Assembly: GCA_019359515.1 (NCBI GenBank)
Contig: JAHHHC010000008.1
Span: 124,001 to 188,000 of the forward strand
Reading direction: 5' to 3'
Origin: Desmonostoc vinosum HA7617-LM4
GTDB lineage: Bacteria; Cyanobacteriota; Cyanobacteriia; Cyanobacteriales; Nostocaceae
Length of the DNA: 64,000 nucleotides
Below are positions 26,573 through 35,816 of this stretch, piece by piece. Each line of letters starts with the position of its first letter. Within the stretch, counting starts at the first letter, position 1. The notes below the pieces were generated by a model that worked only from the letters and a program-made list of their open reading frames with translations, was not told where the DNA came from and did not search any database. Both the position numbers and the translations under genes were made by a program.

Positions 26573-26791
26573 TCATTCTTCTCTAGGGAATGGTTTAAAA
26601 CCTGCTATCTGAATAGGATTCGCGGTTAACTGGGCAATAATACCCGTTTGCAAAAAGTGTTTCTTTTTTGGCGAGGTTTTTAAAATAACGATTTGCACTA
26701 TTTCAGCGCTGCGTATTTCATCCTGGTACTCGATGGGAATTTCAATTGTGCCATTATTGACCCTAGCATTAAAGTGTATGTTTGTAGTCAT
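26573..26791 (-). CDS. Small antitoxin-like protein
   Basis: A 72-residue protein beginning TTNIHFNARVNNGTIEIPIEY, a pattern seen in AbrB/MazE-like small proteins, with a C-terminal part ending GFKPFPREE. It has no toxin next to it: the gene to its right is a Uma2 gene on the other strand. It is separated from the orphan at 26564 by eight bases in convergent orientation. Assignment is tentative. Confidence 0.55.
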   Translation of the reverse strand: MTTNIHFNARVNNGTIEIPIEYQDEIRSAEIVQIVILKTSPKKKHFLQTGIIAQLTANPIQIAGFKPFPREE

Positions 26792-26894
26792 AGGTTACAA
26801 CAGTTATAAAAATTGGTCTAAATCTATCTGAGCTTATTTTAAAATTGTAGTCAAGTAACTTTGATTTCAACTAAGATATGGCATTTGCACGGCT

Positions 26895-27461
26895 ATGACA
26901 ACCACGCTGCATAAACCAATTTCTTTAGCAGAGTTCCTCAAACTACCAGAAACAAAACCTGCTAGTGAATTTATCGATGGTCGTATCTACCAAAAACCAA
27001 TGCCACAAGGCAAACACTCCCGCCTACAACTAAAACTTTGTCATGCAATTAACCAAATTGCTGAACCACAAGAAATTGCCTTAGCTTTTCCAGAATTACG
27101 CTGTACATTTGGCGGACGTTCGATTGTCCCAGACGTGAGTGTATTTGCTTGGGAACGAATTCCCTTTGATAGTAATGGGGAATTTGCAAATACCTTTGAA
27201 ATTTACCCTGACTGGACAATTGAAATTCTTTCACCAGAACAGAATACAACTAAAGTAATTAGAAATATTCTCCACTGTTTAAAACACGGCACTCAATTAG
27301 GATGGTTAATAGATGCAGATGAACGCTTAGTACTGGTATTTTTGCCAGGACAGCAACCTCTAGAGATGACTGGGGATGAAGTATTGCCTGTACCTGAATT
27401 TTTACAACTGAATTTAACAGTTACAGAGGTTTTTGCATGGCTAAAACCAACAAAAATTTAG
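26895..27461 (+). CDS. Uma2 family endonuclease-like protein
   Basis: A 188-residue Uma2 protein with the PD-(D/E)XK-type core: SEFIDGRIYQKPMPQGKHSR, LRCTFGGRSIVPDVSVFAW, then PDWTIEILSPEQNTTK and GTQLGWLIDADERLVLVF. The family's conserved acidic residues are present (VPDVS and WTIEILS). The length is normal. The strongly conserved ending TVTEVFAWL is kept. It is followed by a XisI remnant in opposite orientation. Confidence 0.88.
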   Translation: MTTTLHKPISLAEFLKLPETKPASEFIDGRIYQKPMPQGKHSRLQLKLCHAINQIAEPQEIALAFPELRCTFGGRSIVPDVSVFAWERIPFDSNGEFANTFEIYPDWTIEILSPEQNTTKVIRNILHCLKHGTQLGWLIDADERLVLVFLPGQQPLEMTGDEVLPVPEFLQLNLTVTEVFAWLKPTKI

Positions 27462-27475
27462 TTCATAAAACTGAC

Positions 27476-27616
27476 TTAAAAAATAGCAAATTCTGTAAAT
27501 TTTCGCTGTTCAGGCGGTCTAAAGCCAAGAACGATCTGCTGTTTGGGAATTCCAGCAGCTACCAAGTCATTGGCGACACCTTCTTCATACTGAAGCATTT
27601 TCCATTTTAATCTCCA
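27476..27616 (-). pseudogene. XisI-like gene remnant
   Basis: The reverse strand encodes an uninterrupted C-terminal fragment with EEGVANDLVAAGIPKQQIVL and GFRPPEQRKFTEFAIF, ending in TAA at 27476-27478. It lines up with the end of the intact XisI of this window (VAADLVNMGVPKEDIVLGF, MRKFTEYAVG). The N-terminal two thirds are missing, and sequence upstream (WRLKWKMLQY) no longer matches. It is too short for a functional gene. Confidence 0.75.
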
Positions 27617-27674
27617 GCCCCTTTTACCCTTTGGGTTAAACTATTACTAAATCACCCACGTTTTTTAATTCATC

Positions 27675-28130
27675 ATGACTCAATCACCAGTAAAAACTCT
27701 TTATGCAACAGACTTTGCTTTGTGGATTGAGCATACTGTCAGCAGCTTAAAATCCCAAGATTATAGCAATGTAGATTGGGAAAACTTAATTGAGGAAATA
27801 GAAGCATTGGGTAAAAGAGATAAACGAGAATTAGAAAGTCGTTTTACAACTCTATTTGAACACGCTTTAAAACGCAAGTATGTAAATTTACCAGAATGCT
27901 ATGGTGGTTGGGAAGCAACAATTAGCCGCACACAACAGGAATTAAGCTTGATTCTTCAAGACTCTCCTAGTCTGCGTAATTATTTCTTAACTATATATAA
28001 TAAATGTTATCAAAATGCACGGAAAAACATGAGTAAGGAATATGCAGCTAAATTTCCTGATGATTGCCCTTTTTCTTATGATGTAGAAATATTATTGCAA
28101 TCAGATGGAGTGAATTTGAAAAATGTCTAA
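27675..28130 (+). CDS. DUF29 family protein, copy 2
   Basis: A 151-residue protein almost identical to the one at 24852 except for scattered changes (for example IEHTVSS instead of IEQTVSS) and a longer C-terminal tail. The upstream DNA is also similar for a short distance, including ATTCAT just before ATGACTCAA. It ends by overlapping the start of the next DUF29 gene by eight bases (ATGTCTAA), which indicates a two-gene operon with coupled translation. Function unknown. Confidence 0.85.
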   Translation: MTQSPVKTLYATDFALWIEHTVSSLKSQDYSNVDWENLIEEIEALGKRDKRELESRFTTLFEHALKRKYVNLPECYGGWEATISRTQQELSLILQDSPSLRNYFLTIYNKCYQNARKNMSKEYAAKFPDDCPFSYDVEILLQSDGVNLKNV

Positions 28131-28593
28131 TAACCTATACGAGCGCGATTTGCAATATTGGATTGAGCAAACAATTAGACAGTTACGAAATCGGGAATTT
28201 GAATCGCTTGACATTGAGCATTTGATTGAGGAGTTAGTTGATTTGGGAAAGGCGGAGAAAAATGCTCTCAAGAGTAATTTGACTATTTTGTTGGCACATT
28301 TATTAAAGTTAATGGTTCAACATGATACGCCTGAGATGATGAAAGGAAGTTGGTACAGTTCGATACTCGAACATCGTCAACGAGTTCTGAATAATTTGGC
28401 AGATACTCCTTCTCTCAAAAGTTTTTTGCTAGAAGCAATAGAAAAAGCTTATCCAGATGGTCGAAAGCTAGCGATAAAAGAAAGTAAGCTAGCTAAATTT
28501 GGGGTTTGTGTCCCAGAGGAAAGCGAGTATCCAATTGTTTGTCCTTTTTCGGTTGAACAAATTCTAGATGAGGATTTTTACGGGCAGTATTAG
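28123..28593 (+). CDS. DUF29 family protein, copy 3
   Basis: A 156-residue relative of the two upstream DUF29 proteins but more distant: DLQYWIEQTIRQLRNREFESLDIEHLIEELVDLGKAEK at the N terminus, HQ-rich centre and a C-terminal CPFSVEQILDEDFY. The PFS motif is shared with the others. It overlaps the previous gene by eight bases and has no ribosome-binding site of its own beyond the coupled context. Convergent with the next gene. Confidence 0.85.
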   Translation: MSNNLYERDLQYWIEQTIRQLRNREFESLDIEHLIEELVDLGKAEKNALKSNLTILLAHLLKLMVQHDTPEMMKGSWYSSILEHRQRVLNNLADTPSLKSFLLEAIEKAYPDGRKLAIKESKLAKFGVCVPEESEYPIVCPFSVEQILDEDFYGQY

Positions 28594-28632
28594 TATTTAA
28601 TAATATTAAGCGATCGCTCCAATTTTATATGT

Positions 28633-29148
28633 TTAAATTTGCTCAAACCAATCTTTCCCTCCGGGTAATTCTGCTAAATAATTATCCATCATATCTGGTA
28701 ATGTTTTAGGCTGATATTTATAAGTTAATTGCAAAAGATTTTGAGTATAATCAATCAATACTTCTCGATTCAGTCTTTGTGAAACTTGACTAGGTTTTAA
28801 ACTACCCTCAAAAATTTCCACACTAGCTGGCCTAATTGCTATTTCTATTGCTTCTTCTAAATATTCTTGCCATTCATCAGCTTGAATAAAATAAGATTTT
28901 TGATTGGATTTAACATTTAATTTAGCAATTTGAATTACTGAGTCAGAGATAGAAGCAATCCCAGAGTTGGTTAAACGCTGTTCAATTTGATTTTTCATGA
29001 GATGAATACATAATCTAACTAAAAATGCTTCTATTTTTCGGAGAGTCGCCTGCTTACTCATCTCCTCTAAATCATCAATAATCTCTAAGGCGTCATGATA
29101 ACGACCTTCTAAGATACTTTGCTTTAAATCTATTAGTTCCTGTGTCAT
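28633..29148 (-). CDS. DUF29-type helical protein, copy 4
   Basis: A 171-residue protein with the pattern DLKQSILEGRYHDALEIIDDLEEMSKQATLRKIEAFLVRLCIHLMKNQ, which belongs to a cyanobacterial group that I recall as annotated DUF29. It shares LPGG.DW near the C terminus with that group. It is convergent with copy 3 and divergent from recQ. No membrane segment. The assignment to DUF29 is less sure than for the other three. Confidence 0.65.
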   Translation of the reverse strand: MTQELIDLKQSILEGRYHDALEIIDDLEEMSKQATLRKIEAFLVRLCIHLMKNQIEQRLTNSGIASISDSVIQIAKLNVKSNQKSYFIQADEWQEYLEEAIEIAIRPASVEIFEGSLKPSQVSQRLNREVLIDYTQNLLQLTYKYQPKTLPDMMDNYLAELPGGKDWFEQI

Positions 29149-29313
29149 TGTTAACTCAAGATTCTATAATGAAATGCTAGCATTCCTAAACAATCTAGGA
29201 CTGTCAATTATTCATCTAAATACCTAAGTCTTACCAAAGTTACCGATTATCTGAGTTAAAATCCTGATATCTTCAATAACCACTCACACAGATAACACTG
29301 AAAAGCGATCGCT

Positions 29314-31467
29314 ATGCTTCAGTATCCCAATTTGGAACAAGCGCTAAAATATCACTTCGGTTACGACAGGTTTCGCCCTGGACAGCGGCAAATTATCGAA
29401 GATGCCTTGCAAAATCGGGATTTATTGGTTGTGATGCCTACGGGTGGAGGAAAATCTCTGTGCTTTCAGCTACCTGCTTTAATCAAAAAAGGATTAACTG
29501 TGGTGGTATCACCGTTAATCGCTTTGATGCAAGACCAAGTAGAAGCACTGCGAAATAATAATATTAGCGCCACATTTCTCAATAGCAGCCTCAACGCTTA
29601 TAAAGTGCGATCGCGTGAAGAAGCCATTCTCAATGGTAAAGTTAGACTACTATACGTCGCCCCCGAACGTCTTCTCAGTGAAAGGTTCCTGCCATTTCTA
29701 GATTTAGTACACGAAAAAATTGGTATTTCTACCTTTGCCATTGACGAAGCGCATTGCGTCTCTGAATGGGGACACGACTTTCGCCCAGAATACCGCCAAT
29801 TGAAATCTCTGCGAAAACGTTTCCCAGACATACCTACAGTTGCCCTCACAGCTACAGCAACCGATCGCGTCCGTTCTGATATCATTCAACAACTGGGACT
29901 AAAGCAACCTAGCATCCACATTGCCAGTTTCAATCGCCAAAACCTCTATTACGAAGTTCGTTCCAAGACAAAATATGCATACGCTGAACTGTTGGAACTA
30001 ATTCGAGAAACCGAAGGTTCAGGAATCATCTATTGTCTGACTCGTAAAAAAGTTGATGAACTCACCTTTAAATTGCAAAACGATCAGATTTCCGTCTTGC
30101 CTTATCATGCCGGATTAACTGACGAAGAACGCACCAATAATCAAACTCGATTTATTCGTGACGATGTGCGTTTTATGGTAGCAACAATTGCCTTTGGCAT
30201 GGGTATTAATAAACCAGATGTGCGGCTAGTAGTTCACTTTGACATTCCACGAAACATCGAGAGTTACTATCAAGAATCAGGCAGGGCCGGCAGAGATGGA
30301 GAGACGTCTCGCTGTACAATTTTTTTCAGCTTTGGTGATATTAAAACTATTGAATGGAGTATTAATCAAAAAACTGATCCGCAAGAACAGTTAATTGCTA
30401 AGCAACAACTGCGACAGATGATAGATTATGCCGAAGGTACAGATTGTCGGCGGACAATTCAGTTAGGATATTTTGGCGAACGTTTTGCAGGTGATTGCAG
30501 TAACTGTGACAATTGCCGTCATCCCAAACCAATGCAAGACTGGACAATTGAAGCCATGAAGTTTTTATCTTGTGTGGCTCGTTGTAAAGAAAGATTTGGG
30601 ATGTTACACATTATCGATGTTTTGCGGGGATCTAAAAATCAGAAGATTACCCAATATGAACACGATAAACTATCTACTTACGGCATAGGCAAAGATAAAA
30701 CTTTAGATGAGTGGCGAATATTGGGGCGATCACTTTTACATCAAGGATTATTAGAACAAACTGCTGACGGTTACTCTGTATTAAAACTTAATGCCTTAAG
30801 TTGGGAAGTGATGCGGCGACAGCGTACCGTTTCGCTTGCTGTTCCTGTAGCTCAAAAGATTACCTTGACAGAGAATAATCAAAAAGCCACCGAGTCAGAA
30901 ATATTATTGCAGAGATTGCGATCGCTCCGCAAACAATTAGCCGATGAACAGTCTGTGCCACCCTATGTAATCTTCCATGATTCAACCTTGAAATTAATGG
31001 CACAGGTACAACCTCAGACATTAGCAGAGTTCGCCAAACTTTCTGGTGTTGGTAGCCACAAACTATCCCAGTATGGTGAAAAATTCCTTGCCGAAATTCG
31101 TGCTTATCGTCAACCAGGAGTCATAGAACAACCAGTTAATTCCACACCTTCCCTCAACTTACCTTCCGACACAGAACTATTTACATTACAGTTACATCAA
31201 CAAGGTTTGAGTGTGAAGGAAATTGCCGAGAAGCGTAACATTCGTCCTACGACAATTATTCGTCATCTTGCAGACTTAATCGAGAAGAACCAATCCATAG
31301 ATTTAAATCAGTTAGTACCGCTCGAACGTCAGCAGAAAATTTGGCAACTCCTAGAAGTTCTGGGTGATATTTCCCTCACCCCAATTAAAGAACAGCTAGG
31401 TGAAAGCTATACCTATGATGAAATTCGCTTAGTGCGGGGAAAGTGGCGACGTGAAAATCGTAAATAG
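29314..31467 (+). CDS. recQ: ATP-dependent DNA helicase RecQ
   Basis: A 717-residue superfamily 2 helicase acting in replication-fork repair. Walker A is PTGGGKSLCFQLP, the DEAH box is IDEAHCVSEWGHDFRP, and motif VI is QESGRAGRDG. The RQC zinc site is visible as CRRTIQLGYFGERFAGDCSNC followed by NC. An HRDC domain follows (LRKQLADEQSVPPYVIFHDSTL at about 535). A further C-terminal helix-turn-helix (HQQGLSVKEIAEKRNIRPTT) makes it longer than E. coli RecQ, typical of the bacterial long form. A MITE end sits six bases after the stop. Confidence 0.96.
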   Translation: MLQYPNLEQALKYHFGYDRFRPGQRQIIEDALQNRDLLVVMPTGGGKSLCFQLPALIKKGLTVVVSPLIALMQDQVEALRNNNISATFLNSSLNAYKVRSREEAILNGKVRLLYVAPERLLSERFLPFLDLVHEKIGISTFAIDEAHCVSEWGHDFRPEYRQLKSLRKRFPDIPTVALTATATDRVRSDIIQQLGLKQPSIHIASFNRQNLYYEVRSKTKYAYAELLELIRETEGSGIIYCLTRKKVDELTFKLQNDQISVLPYHAGLTDEERTNNQTRFIRDDVRFMVATIAFGMGINKPDVRLVVHFDIPRNIESYYQESGRAGRDGETSRCTIFFSFGDIKTIEWSINQKTDPQEQLIAKQQLRQMIDYAEGTDCRRTIQLGYFGERFAGDCSNCDNCRHPKPMQDWTIEAMKFLSCVARCKERFGMLHIIDVLRGSKNQKITQYEHDKLSTYGIGKDKTLDEWRILGRSLLHQGLLEQTADGYSVLKLNALSWEVMRRQRTVSLAVPVAQKITLTENNQKATESEILLQRLRSLRKQLADEQSVPPYVIFHDSTLKLMAQVQPQTLAEFAKLSGVGSHKLSQYGEKFLAEIRAYRQPGVIEQPVNSTPSLNLPSDTELFTLQLHQQGLSVKEIAEKRNIRPTTIIRHLADLIEKNQSIDLNQLVPLERQQKIWQLLEVLGDISLTPIKEQLGESYTYDEIRLVRGKWRRENRK

Positions 31468-31472
31468 AACAT

Positions 31473-31505
31473 TAGACCCCTTGCATGAATTTTGCAAGAA
31501 GTCTA
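31473..31505. repeat. MITE ends fused, copy C (internal deletion)
   Basis: TAGACCCCTTGCATGAATTTTGCAAGAAGTCTA, here described by its ends: TAGACCCCTTGCATG and TTTTGCAAGAAGTCTA. It is the two terminal repeats of the family at 10210 and 15052 joined without interior. It lies right after the recQ stop and could also act as a terminator hairpin. Confidence 0.7.
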
Positions 31506-31951
31506 TCAGCCTATAATGCTACACTATTTCTGCTTTTTGCAGATATTAAAGATAGCAACTTAGGCAAAGTCAAACATGCACCAGTACTTAGCAGAGTTAG
31601 CAATACACCATCAATCAAACTCATAAATAATTCCCCCATGAAAAAATTGGTGTTCACTATTTCTTAGTTTGAAGCATATTTACTCTCATGGGTTAAATCC
31701 AGCTTTTATATTTCTTCTAATCTCAATAAGTTAAACGTATGTATATTTATTTCTAATAGTTACCATCAGTTTCTTAGCGTCTTGAAATTTAGAACTCCTC
31801 ATACTCTCTGCGCGACGGACACTTTGCTCAACGAGGGGAACCCCCGCACGCAAGTGTCCTCCTCTGCGTGAGATAAAAATAAATTTAACAGGGGCAAGTT
31901 AACATCAACCCACCCCACTATAAAACCCTCGTTTTCCTGATTGCGAATTGT
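31506..31951. other. Intergenic region with one large hairpin
   Basis: About 450 bp, convergent between recQ and pyk. At about 31819-31862 an inverted repeat (GGACACTTTGC ... GCAAGTGTCC) encloses GGGGAACCCCC. The rest is AT-rich. The 60-codon ORF in the left part has no protein character and is not counted as a gene. Confidence 0.45.
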
Positions 31952-33721
31952 TTAAGGAGTTCCCACTGCCCCAGAGTAAACCAAACCCCGTTGCAAATCC
32001 AGCGTCAGAATTGCCCCATCCCGAATTACCTGCGTTGCCTTTTCTACACCAACAATCACAGGTACACCGAGACGTAAACCAATCACCGCCGCATGGCTAG
32101 TGAGACTTTCCTCCTCAGTAATAATCCCGCCAGCCTTGCGAATTGCATCCACAAAATCAGCATTAGTGCGGGGGGCAACTAAAATATCACCAGGATTAAA
32201 ATTACCAACTTCCATACCAGTGTGAGCCACACGGGCCCGACCACTGATAGAACCCTGTCCTAAACCAATTCCATGGCCAAGCACCGCCGTTACCACTTCC
32301 ACCTTAATCAAATCCGTCGAACCAGAAATCCCTTGGAGTGTACCAGCAGTCATCACCACTAAATCCCCCTCAGAGAGTAGCTGATTTTCTTGAGCCACAT
32401 TGATAGCAGCTTGAAACGTCTGTCCCGTAGAAGGCAGTCCTAGTACCAACAAAGGTTTTACTCCCCATACCATCTGTAACTGTCGTGCAACATTGACATG
32501 GGGTGTCACTGCCAAAATCGGTGTCTGGGGACGGAACTTAGAAACATTACGAGCTGTTGCCCCAGTTTGCGTTAGAGTCATAATTGCCGATGCTCCCAAT
32601 TGCTCTGCAATTTGACCTACAGCTTGACTAATAGCATTGGGAATTGATCGCCTAGTATCTCTCACAGAACGTGAGTTAGGGTTGTGTGACTCTTCTTGCT
32701 CAATACGTTCCGCAATTCGCGCCATCGTTGCCACTGCTTCTACTGGGTAATTACCCACAGCAGTTTCATTAGAAAGCATCACCGCATCCGTACCATCTAA
32801 AATCGCGTTTGCCACATCCGACACTTCCGCGCGAGTGGGACGGGGATTACTCACCATGCTATCTAACATCTGAGTTGCAGTGATGATGGGAATTCCCAAG
32901 CGGTTCGCCGTGGCAATCAGCCGCTTTTGCAGCACCGGCACATCCTCCGCTGGCAACTCTACACCTAAGTCGCCTCTAGCCACCATTACCCCATCACATA
33001 AAGCCAGAACTGCCTCCATTTGCTCAATAGCTTCATGCTTTTCAATTTTGGCGATGACAGGTACTTGTTTGCCAGTACTCGAAATTAGCTCTTTAATTTC
33101 GATCAAATCCATGGGGTTGCGGACAAAAGAAAGCGCTACCCAATCGACACCTTGGTCGAGACCGAACATCAAATCCTCGCGGTCTTTGTCGGTCATGGCT
33201 TTAATTGATAAGTAAACTCCTGGAAAGTTCACCCCTTTATTGTTAGAGAGTTTACCAGCCACAGTAATGCGACAATGCAAATCACCTTTGTCGCGGTTAA
33301 TATCCTCCACAAGCATTTCGACTCGCCCATCATCGAGGAGGATTTTAGCCCCAACTGGAACCTCATCAGCCAAATAATCGTAAGTCACACAGCTAATTTC
33401 TTGCGTGCCAATAACCGGGCGATTAGTCAAGGTGAAGCGATCGCCTTTTGCCACCACTATAGACCCATTCTCAAATTTCCCCAAGCGAATTTTTGGGCCC
33501 TGCAAGTCTTGCAAAATCGCCACTGGCTGATTTAGCTCAAAAGCAGTTTGCCGAATCAGGCGAATATTACGCTGATGATCTGCATGAGTTCCATGGGAAA
33601 AATTTAAACGTAGTGTCGTTGCTCCCGCTTCAATAATCGCCCTGAGCATTTCTGGGCTGCTAGTTGCGGGGCCGATAGTAGCGACAATTTTTGTCCGACG
33701 TAGAGAATCTCTTAATTGCAT
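31952..33721 (-). CDS. pyk: Pyruvate kinase with C-terminal PEP-utilizer domain
   Basis: A 589-residue glycolytic enzyme making pyruvate and ATP from PEP and ADP. The N-terminal motif is KIVATIGPATSSPEMLR, the catalytic lysine and metal-binding segment is VIAKIEKHEAIEQMEAVL, and the MVARGDLGVELPAEDVP and ITATQMLDSM segments are intact. After the regulatory C domain an additional segment (GDILVAPRTNADFVDAIRKAGG, then TSHAAVIGLRLGVPVIVGV) is a swivelling PEP-utilising phosphohistidine-type domain found in many bacterial pyruvate kinases. Cyanobacteria commonly have two; this is the long form. Start ATG at 33721. Confidence 0.96.
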   Translation of the reverse strand: MQLRDSLRRTKIVATIGPATSSPEMLRAIIEAGATTLRLNFSHGTHADHQRNIRLIRQTAFELNQPVAILQDLQGPKIRLGKFENGSIVVAKGDRFTLTNRPVIGTQEISCVTYDYLADEVPVGAKILLDDGRVEMLVEDINRDKGDLHCRITVAGKLSNNKGVNFPGVYLSIKAMTDKDREDLMFGLDQGVDWVALSFVRNPMDLIEIKELISSTGKQVPVIAKIEKHEAIEQMEAVLALCDGVMVARGDLGVELPAEDVPVLQKRLIATANRLGIPIITATQMLDSMVSNPRPTRAEVSDVANAILDGTDAVMLSNETAVGNYPVEAVATMARIAERIEQEESHNPNSRSVRDTRRSIPNAISQAVGQIAEQLGASAIMTLTQTGATARNVSKFRPQTPILAVTPHVNVARQLQMVWGVKPLLVLGLPSTGQTFQAAINVAQENQLLSEGDLVVMTAGTLQGISGSTDLIKVEVVTAVLGHGIGLGQGSISGRARVAHTGMEVGNFNPGDILVAPRTNADFVDAIRKAGGIITEEESLTSHAAVIGLRLGVPVIVGVEKATQVIRDGAILTLDLQRGLVYSGAVGTP

Positions 33722-34114
33722 ATTAATTGCATAAGGGCTGAAACTAAGGAGCTACCTAGGGAGTCATCGTAACTTGAAGTGGCATCTCCTTTTCAGTCAC
33801 TGGCATATCGAGAAATTGGGGAATTGGGAATGGGAATTGGGAATGGGGAATTGTCATTTGTCCTTTGTCATTGGTTATTCTCCGCGTCCTCGCGTCCCCG
33901 CGTCCCCCTCATTCTCTCTAAAAAGGAGTTTATCTGAGCAACCACTTGGTATTTGCCACACTCAACCTATCAGCAAAGACTTAAGTCTCGTTTGGAATCA
34001 TAGCGCTATTCGCCAGCTGATAAGCAAAGCTGTGGATAAATCTTGGTAAACAAAAGTTTATATTTCCTCATGTTTATCGTATATTCTTAATATTTGATAA
34101 AAAAGGAGTCGAGA
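33722..34114. other. Intergenic region with STRR-like tract
   Basis: About 390 bp between divergent pyk and crtR. Positions about 33815-33860 carry GGGAATTGGGAATGGGAATT, a decayed STRR, followed by TCATTTGTCCTTTGTCATTG and GCGTCCTCGCGTCCCCGCG. The last 100 bp contain the likely crtR promoter and the ribosome-binding site AAAGGAG at 34102-34108. Confidence 0.5.
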
Positions 34115-35005
34115 ATGCTGACGTCGGAGGCACAAAAGCCACTGACAATCCCGCCTAAGGAATATTTAGCGCCCCCCGGTGATCTTAATCCCACACAATT
34201 GTTATTTTTAGCAACTGTGGCAATGCTGGTGTTATCTAACTTTGGTTACTGGATTTGGGAGTGGCCGCACTGGCTATGTTTTAGCGTTAATACTCTAGCC
34301 TTGCATTGTGCTGGGACTGTAATTCACGATGCTTGTCACCAATCTGCCCATCGCAACCGGGTGATCAATGCCATGTTAGGGCATGGTAGTGCATTGATGC
34401 TAGCTTTTGCCTTTCCAGTCTTCACACGGGTACACTTGCAGCATCATGGTCATGTCAACCATCCCAAAGACGACCCAGATCATTACGTCTCCACAGGTGG
34501 GCCGCTATGGCTAATTGCGGTTAGGTTCTTGTACCACGAGGTATTTTTCTTTCAGCGGCAACTATGGCGTAAATATGAGCTACTGGAATGGTTTATTAGT
34601 CGCTTAATTGTCGTTACAATTGTTTACATTTCCGTCCAATACCACTTTTTGGGATATATTCTCAACTTTTGGTTCATCCCGGCGTTTGTGGTAGGCATAG
34701 CATTGGGATTATTTTTTGACTACTTACCTCATCGTCCCTTTGCAGAGCGCGATCGCTGGAAAAATGCCCGCGTCTATCCTGGTCGAATTCTCAATATTTT
34801 AATATTAGGACAAAACTACCACTTAATTCATCATTTGTGGCCTTCTATTCCCTGGTATAATTATCAGCCAACATATTATTTAATGAAGCCTCTTTTAGAT
34901 GAAAAAGGCTGTTATCAGACTTCAGGATTACTAGAAAGAAAAGACTTCTTTGAGTTTGTTTATGATATTTTCTTAGGAATCAGATTTCATCACCACAAAG
35001 AATAG
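34115..35005 (+). CDS. crtR: Beta-carotene hydroxylase CrtR-type
   Basis: A 296-residue membrane di-iron enzyme of the fatty acid desaturase superfamily that hydroxylates beta-rings in zeaxanthin (and in some species myxol) synthesis. The histidine boxes are HDACHQSAH, HLQHHGHVNH, and HLIHHLWP, with HRPF between. Four or so hydrophobic segments are visible. ATG at 34115 is chosen because AAAGGAG lies six bases upstream; a TTG at 34094 lacks such a site. The cyanobacterial CrtR family is the best match; a ketolase of the CrtW type cannot be entirely excluded, but the length and HDACH box favour CrtR. Confidence 0.88.
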   Translation: MLTSEAQKPLTIPPKEYLAPPGDLNPTQLLFLATVAMLVLSNFGYWIWEWPHWLCFSVNTLALHCAGTVIHDACHQSAHRNRVINAMLGHGSALMLAFAFPVFTRVHLQHHGHVNHPKDDPDHYVSTGGPLWLIAVRFLYHEVFFFQRQLWRKYELLEWFISRLIVVTIVYISVQYHFLGYILNFWFIPAFVVGIALGLFFDYLPHRPFAERDRWKNARVYPGRILNILILGQNYHLIHHLWPSIPWYNYQPTYYLMKPLLDEKGCYQTSGLLERKDFFEFVYDIFLGIRFHHHKE

Positions 35006-35339
35006 GACACGGGGACACAGAGATGTAATTTGAATGAAGATTAGCTTAGTACTTACACACTCTACAAATTCTTGGCGTTCTTGGCGTTTATAAAACTTCA
35101 AACTTACTTCGTGTTGATACGAGGGGCTTCTGCGTCTAATACTTCATTGCCCTCTTGGGACGTAATAAAAATGCCTCTCATACCAAGTTGCAGTCAGAGA
35201 TAGTAACTGTCTCCAGTCTCTTTTTAAAGTTCATGTAAAAAATTTGTGGACTAGATGTTAGTTTTTGGTAAACAAGTGGGTATCCTCTAAACGGGAGGAT
35301 TGCTGATACCTAAGTATTTAACGCAGCAATTATTAATAC
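35006..35339. other. Intergenic region, no gene seen
   Basis: 334 bp. Contains TTGGCGTTCTTGGCGTTTATAA short repeats and AT-rich sequence. No gene, RNA or strong terminator is apparent. Confidence 0.4.
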
Positions 35340-35750
35340 ATGGCTAGTTCAGGGGATGATTACCTAGTTTCCCGCAATAAACAGATTGAGCGGAAAAAAA
35401 AGATATTAGCGATCGTGTCAATAGTGTCTTTCGTTGGTTCCACAGCCTTTGCAGCGGTTCCAGCAATACAACGGGCGATTCACAATCCCAGTCCCAAGTC
35501 AGCAGCCGCATCTGTTGACCCTTCGTTGCAGCAACAAATGTGGGGTTATGAGTTAGTTTTACAACGCGAACCAGAAAACCAACTTGCTTTGGAAAAACTG
35601 TCTTTGTTGCGGTTGCAATTAAAGGATGGCAAGGGTGCTATTCCGCTTTTAGAAAAATTGGTGAAATTGCATCCTGAAAGGAAAGATTACAAAGTTGTTT
35701 TGGAGCAGGTGAAGAAGATAGAGAGTGGAGAAAGTGGAGGCGATCGATAA
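35340..35750 (+). CDS. Small membrane-anchored TPR protein
   Basis: A 136-residue protein with an N-terminal polar region (about 22 residues), one membrane helix ([19 protein letters not shown]), a Pro/Ser linker, and about 60 residues forming one to two TPR units ([40 protein letters not shown]). Such proteins are conserved in cyanobacteria without known function. It lies 66 bp before the giant glycosyltransferase on the same strand; whether both share a promoter is unclear. Confidence 0.75.
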   Translation: MASSGDDYLVSRNKQIERKKKILAIVSIVSFVGSTAFAAVPAIQRAIHNPSPKSAAASVDPSLQQQMWGYELVLQREPENQLALEKLSLLRLQLKDGKGAIPLLEKLVKLHPERKDYKVVLEQVKKIESGESGGDR

Positions 35751-35816
35751 AATTTTACTATCATCAAAAAATAAAATTGTTATTTGATTTAAATTAATCA
35801 AAACTAATTAGTAAAT

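Noticed and set aside
31485-31667. 60-residue ORF after recQ
   Set aside because: It starts within a MITE end and has no ribosome-binding site or protein-like pattern.
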